A stretch of 64,000 nt of DNA from Mycobacterium vicinigordonae (GTDB lineage: Bacteria; Actinomycetota; Actinomycetes; Mycobacteriales; Mycobacteriaceae). Shown here piece after piece: positions 63,262 through 64,000 of this stretch (position 1 is the first letter of the stretch; every line of letters begins with the position of its first letter). A program made the position numbers and the translations under genes. The stretch lies in NCBI RefSeq assembly GCF_013466425.1, contig NZ_CP059165.1, positions 2,666,001-2,730,000 of the forward strand, in the 5' to 3' direction. The notes below the pieces were generated by a model. The model did not search any database. It was given only the letters and a program-made list of their open reading frames with translations, and was not told where the DNA came from.

Positions 63262-64000
63262 TCACTCGGCGCCGAGGTTTTCCTGGGCGCCGCTGTTCAC
63301 CGCCGCTGTGACGACCGGACGGTGGGCGATGACGCTGTAACCGAATAGCGGCAGGGAATGGCCGAGGTATTCGTCGTCTTGCTTCTTTTTCTTCTTCTTA
63401 CCGTTGGCGGCACGCACGGGGGTCGTGCTTCTACCCGCCCGTTGGAGATCAGCAGTCACTTGGGTGGGCAATCCACTCAGGTCAAACAGCGGAAGCGCAT
63501 GTCTCGGTTCGGCATGGCCTCTGGCGGCTGGGCTCGGCTTGCGCGAAGCGGAACGCTTCCGTGCGTTAGCGGCCGCCTCCGCGCGGGTCCGGGGCCTCGG
63601 CGGGGGCTTGCGCTTCGCGGGGTCCGGCATAAGTTTGAACCTGACCAACTGATCGGTGATCATAGCCAGCTTCTTCTTCCGGGAGCGCGTGATGGCCTCC
63701 GCTTCCGCCGTCGGCTTGCCGAGACTGGAAGGCCACCAGTTCTTTTGACCGAGCAGTGCCGCGATGGCCGGCACCGTGATGGTGCGAACCAAGAACGTGT
63801 CGATCAGAATTCCGACCCCGATGATAAAGCCGGCCTCTGCCATAGTGCTGATACTGGCAGTCAGCAGCCCGAACATCGAAGCGGCGAAGATCAGACCCGC
63901 CGAGGTGATCACTCCGCCGGTGGAGCCCACGGTGCGGATAACGCCGATGCGCACGCCATGCGGGGACTCGTCACGTATTCGCGAGATGAGCAGCATGTTG
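63262..64000 (-). CDS. mmpL12: MmpL12-type RND lipid transporter (C-terminal part, cut by window edge)
   Basis: This is the last about 245 residues of an MmpL lipid exporter; the rest lies beyond base 64000. The frame starts inside [19 protein letters not shown], the conserved MmpL block after the second periplasmic domain, followed by two membrane helices ([30 protein letters not shown]) and a basic cytosolic tail. The tail has six consecutive lysines and two copies of H(A/S)LPLF. In LOS loci MmpL12 exports the acyltrehalose or the LOS. Confidence 0.9.
   Translation of the reverse strand, partial: NMLLISRIRDESPHGVRIGVIRTVGSTGGVITSAGLIFAASMFGLLTASISTMAEAGFIIGVGILIDTFLVRTITVPAIAALLGQKNWWPSSLGKPTAEAEAITRSRKKKLAMITDQLVRFKLMPDPAKRKPPPRPRTRAEAAANARKRSASRKPSPAARGHAEPRHALPLFDLSGLPTQVTADLQRAGRSTTPVRAANGKKKKKKQDDEYLGHSLPLFGYSVIAHRPVVTAAVNSGAQENLGAE

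Overview
The window is chromosomal DNA from a slow-growing Mycobacterium close to, but not in, the M. tuberculosis complex. From base 1 to about 41,100 the gene order follows M. tuberculosis Rv1462 to Rv1498A, recalled from memory: sufDCSUT, fadE15, ctpD, two thioredoxins, echA12, an ABC-F gene, a TetR gene with acn, ripA-ripB-moxR1, mabA-inhA-hemH, an NfeD/SPFH pair, mutA-mutB-meaB, lipL and dodecin. The rest is a surface-glycolipid region that ends in fadD25- and mmpL12-type genes. No PE/PPE gene, IS element, tRNA, rRNA or CRISPR array was recognised. A lipooligosaccharide (LOS) producer of the M. kansasii/gastri kind would fit, but the species cannot be fixed from this window.

Bases 1-41,100 are the core segment. 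The suf genes form a tightly coupled Fe-S assembly operon. The acn gene and the TetR gene downstream look like the aconitase/AcnR pair of Corynebacteriales, and a near-match to the AcnR operator lies 67 bp before acn. The ripA upstream region carries two 6-5-6 direct repeats of the MtrA type. Four places differ from M. tuberculosis: a DUF5666-like lipoprotein next to sufT where PE_PGRS29 would be; a two-component system with a divergent proline-rich membrane protein; a membrane-anchored trypsin-like protease beside the VTT-domain protein; and a polytopic membrane protein between mutB and meaB, where M. tuberculosis has mazEF4.

Bases 41,100-54,300 are a glycan island of partly AT-richer genes. 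It holds a CDP-glucose 4,6-dehydratase-like enzyme, a nucleotide-sugar dehydrogenase coupled to an SDR epimerase, a methyltransferase-GT2 fusion protein, a large membrane protein, a gmdA-epiA-FkbM methyltransferase operon (GDP-fucose type), a second methyltransferase-like protein and two GT2 enzymes. The gmdA block runs opposite to its M. tuberculosis orientation, and two non-coding stretches of almost 500 bp suggest past rearrangement.

Bases 54,300-64,000 hold a DrrABC-type ABC exporter operon, a methyltransferase, a GT1 glycosyltransferase, a second WbbL2-like rhamnosyltransferase, a PapA-type acyltransferase, a FadD25-type fatty acyl-AMP ligase and the C-terminal end of an MmpL12-type transporter. 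The last three are the usual lipid-side partners of a pks5-type polyketide synthase, which would lie beyond the right edge. The likely overall job is to make, glycosylate, acylate and export an acyltrehalose-based LOS. The least described part is the combination of a DrrABC exporter, bracketed by two WbbL2 paralogues, with the upstream sugar-nucleotide island.
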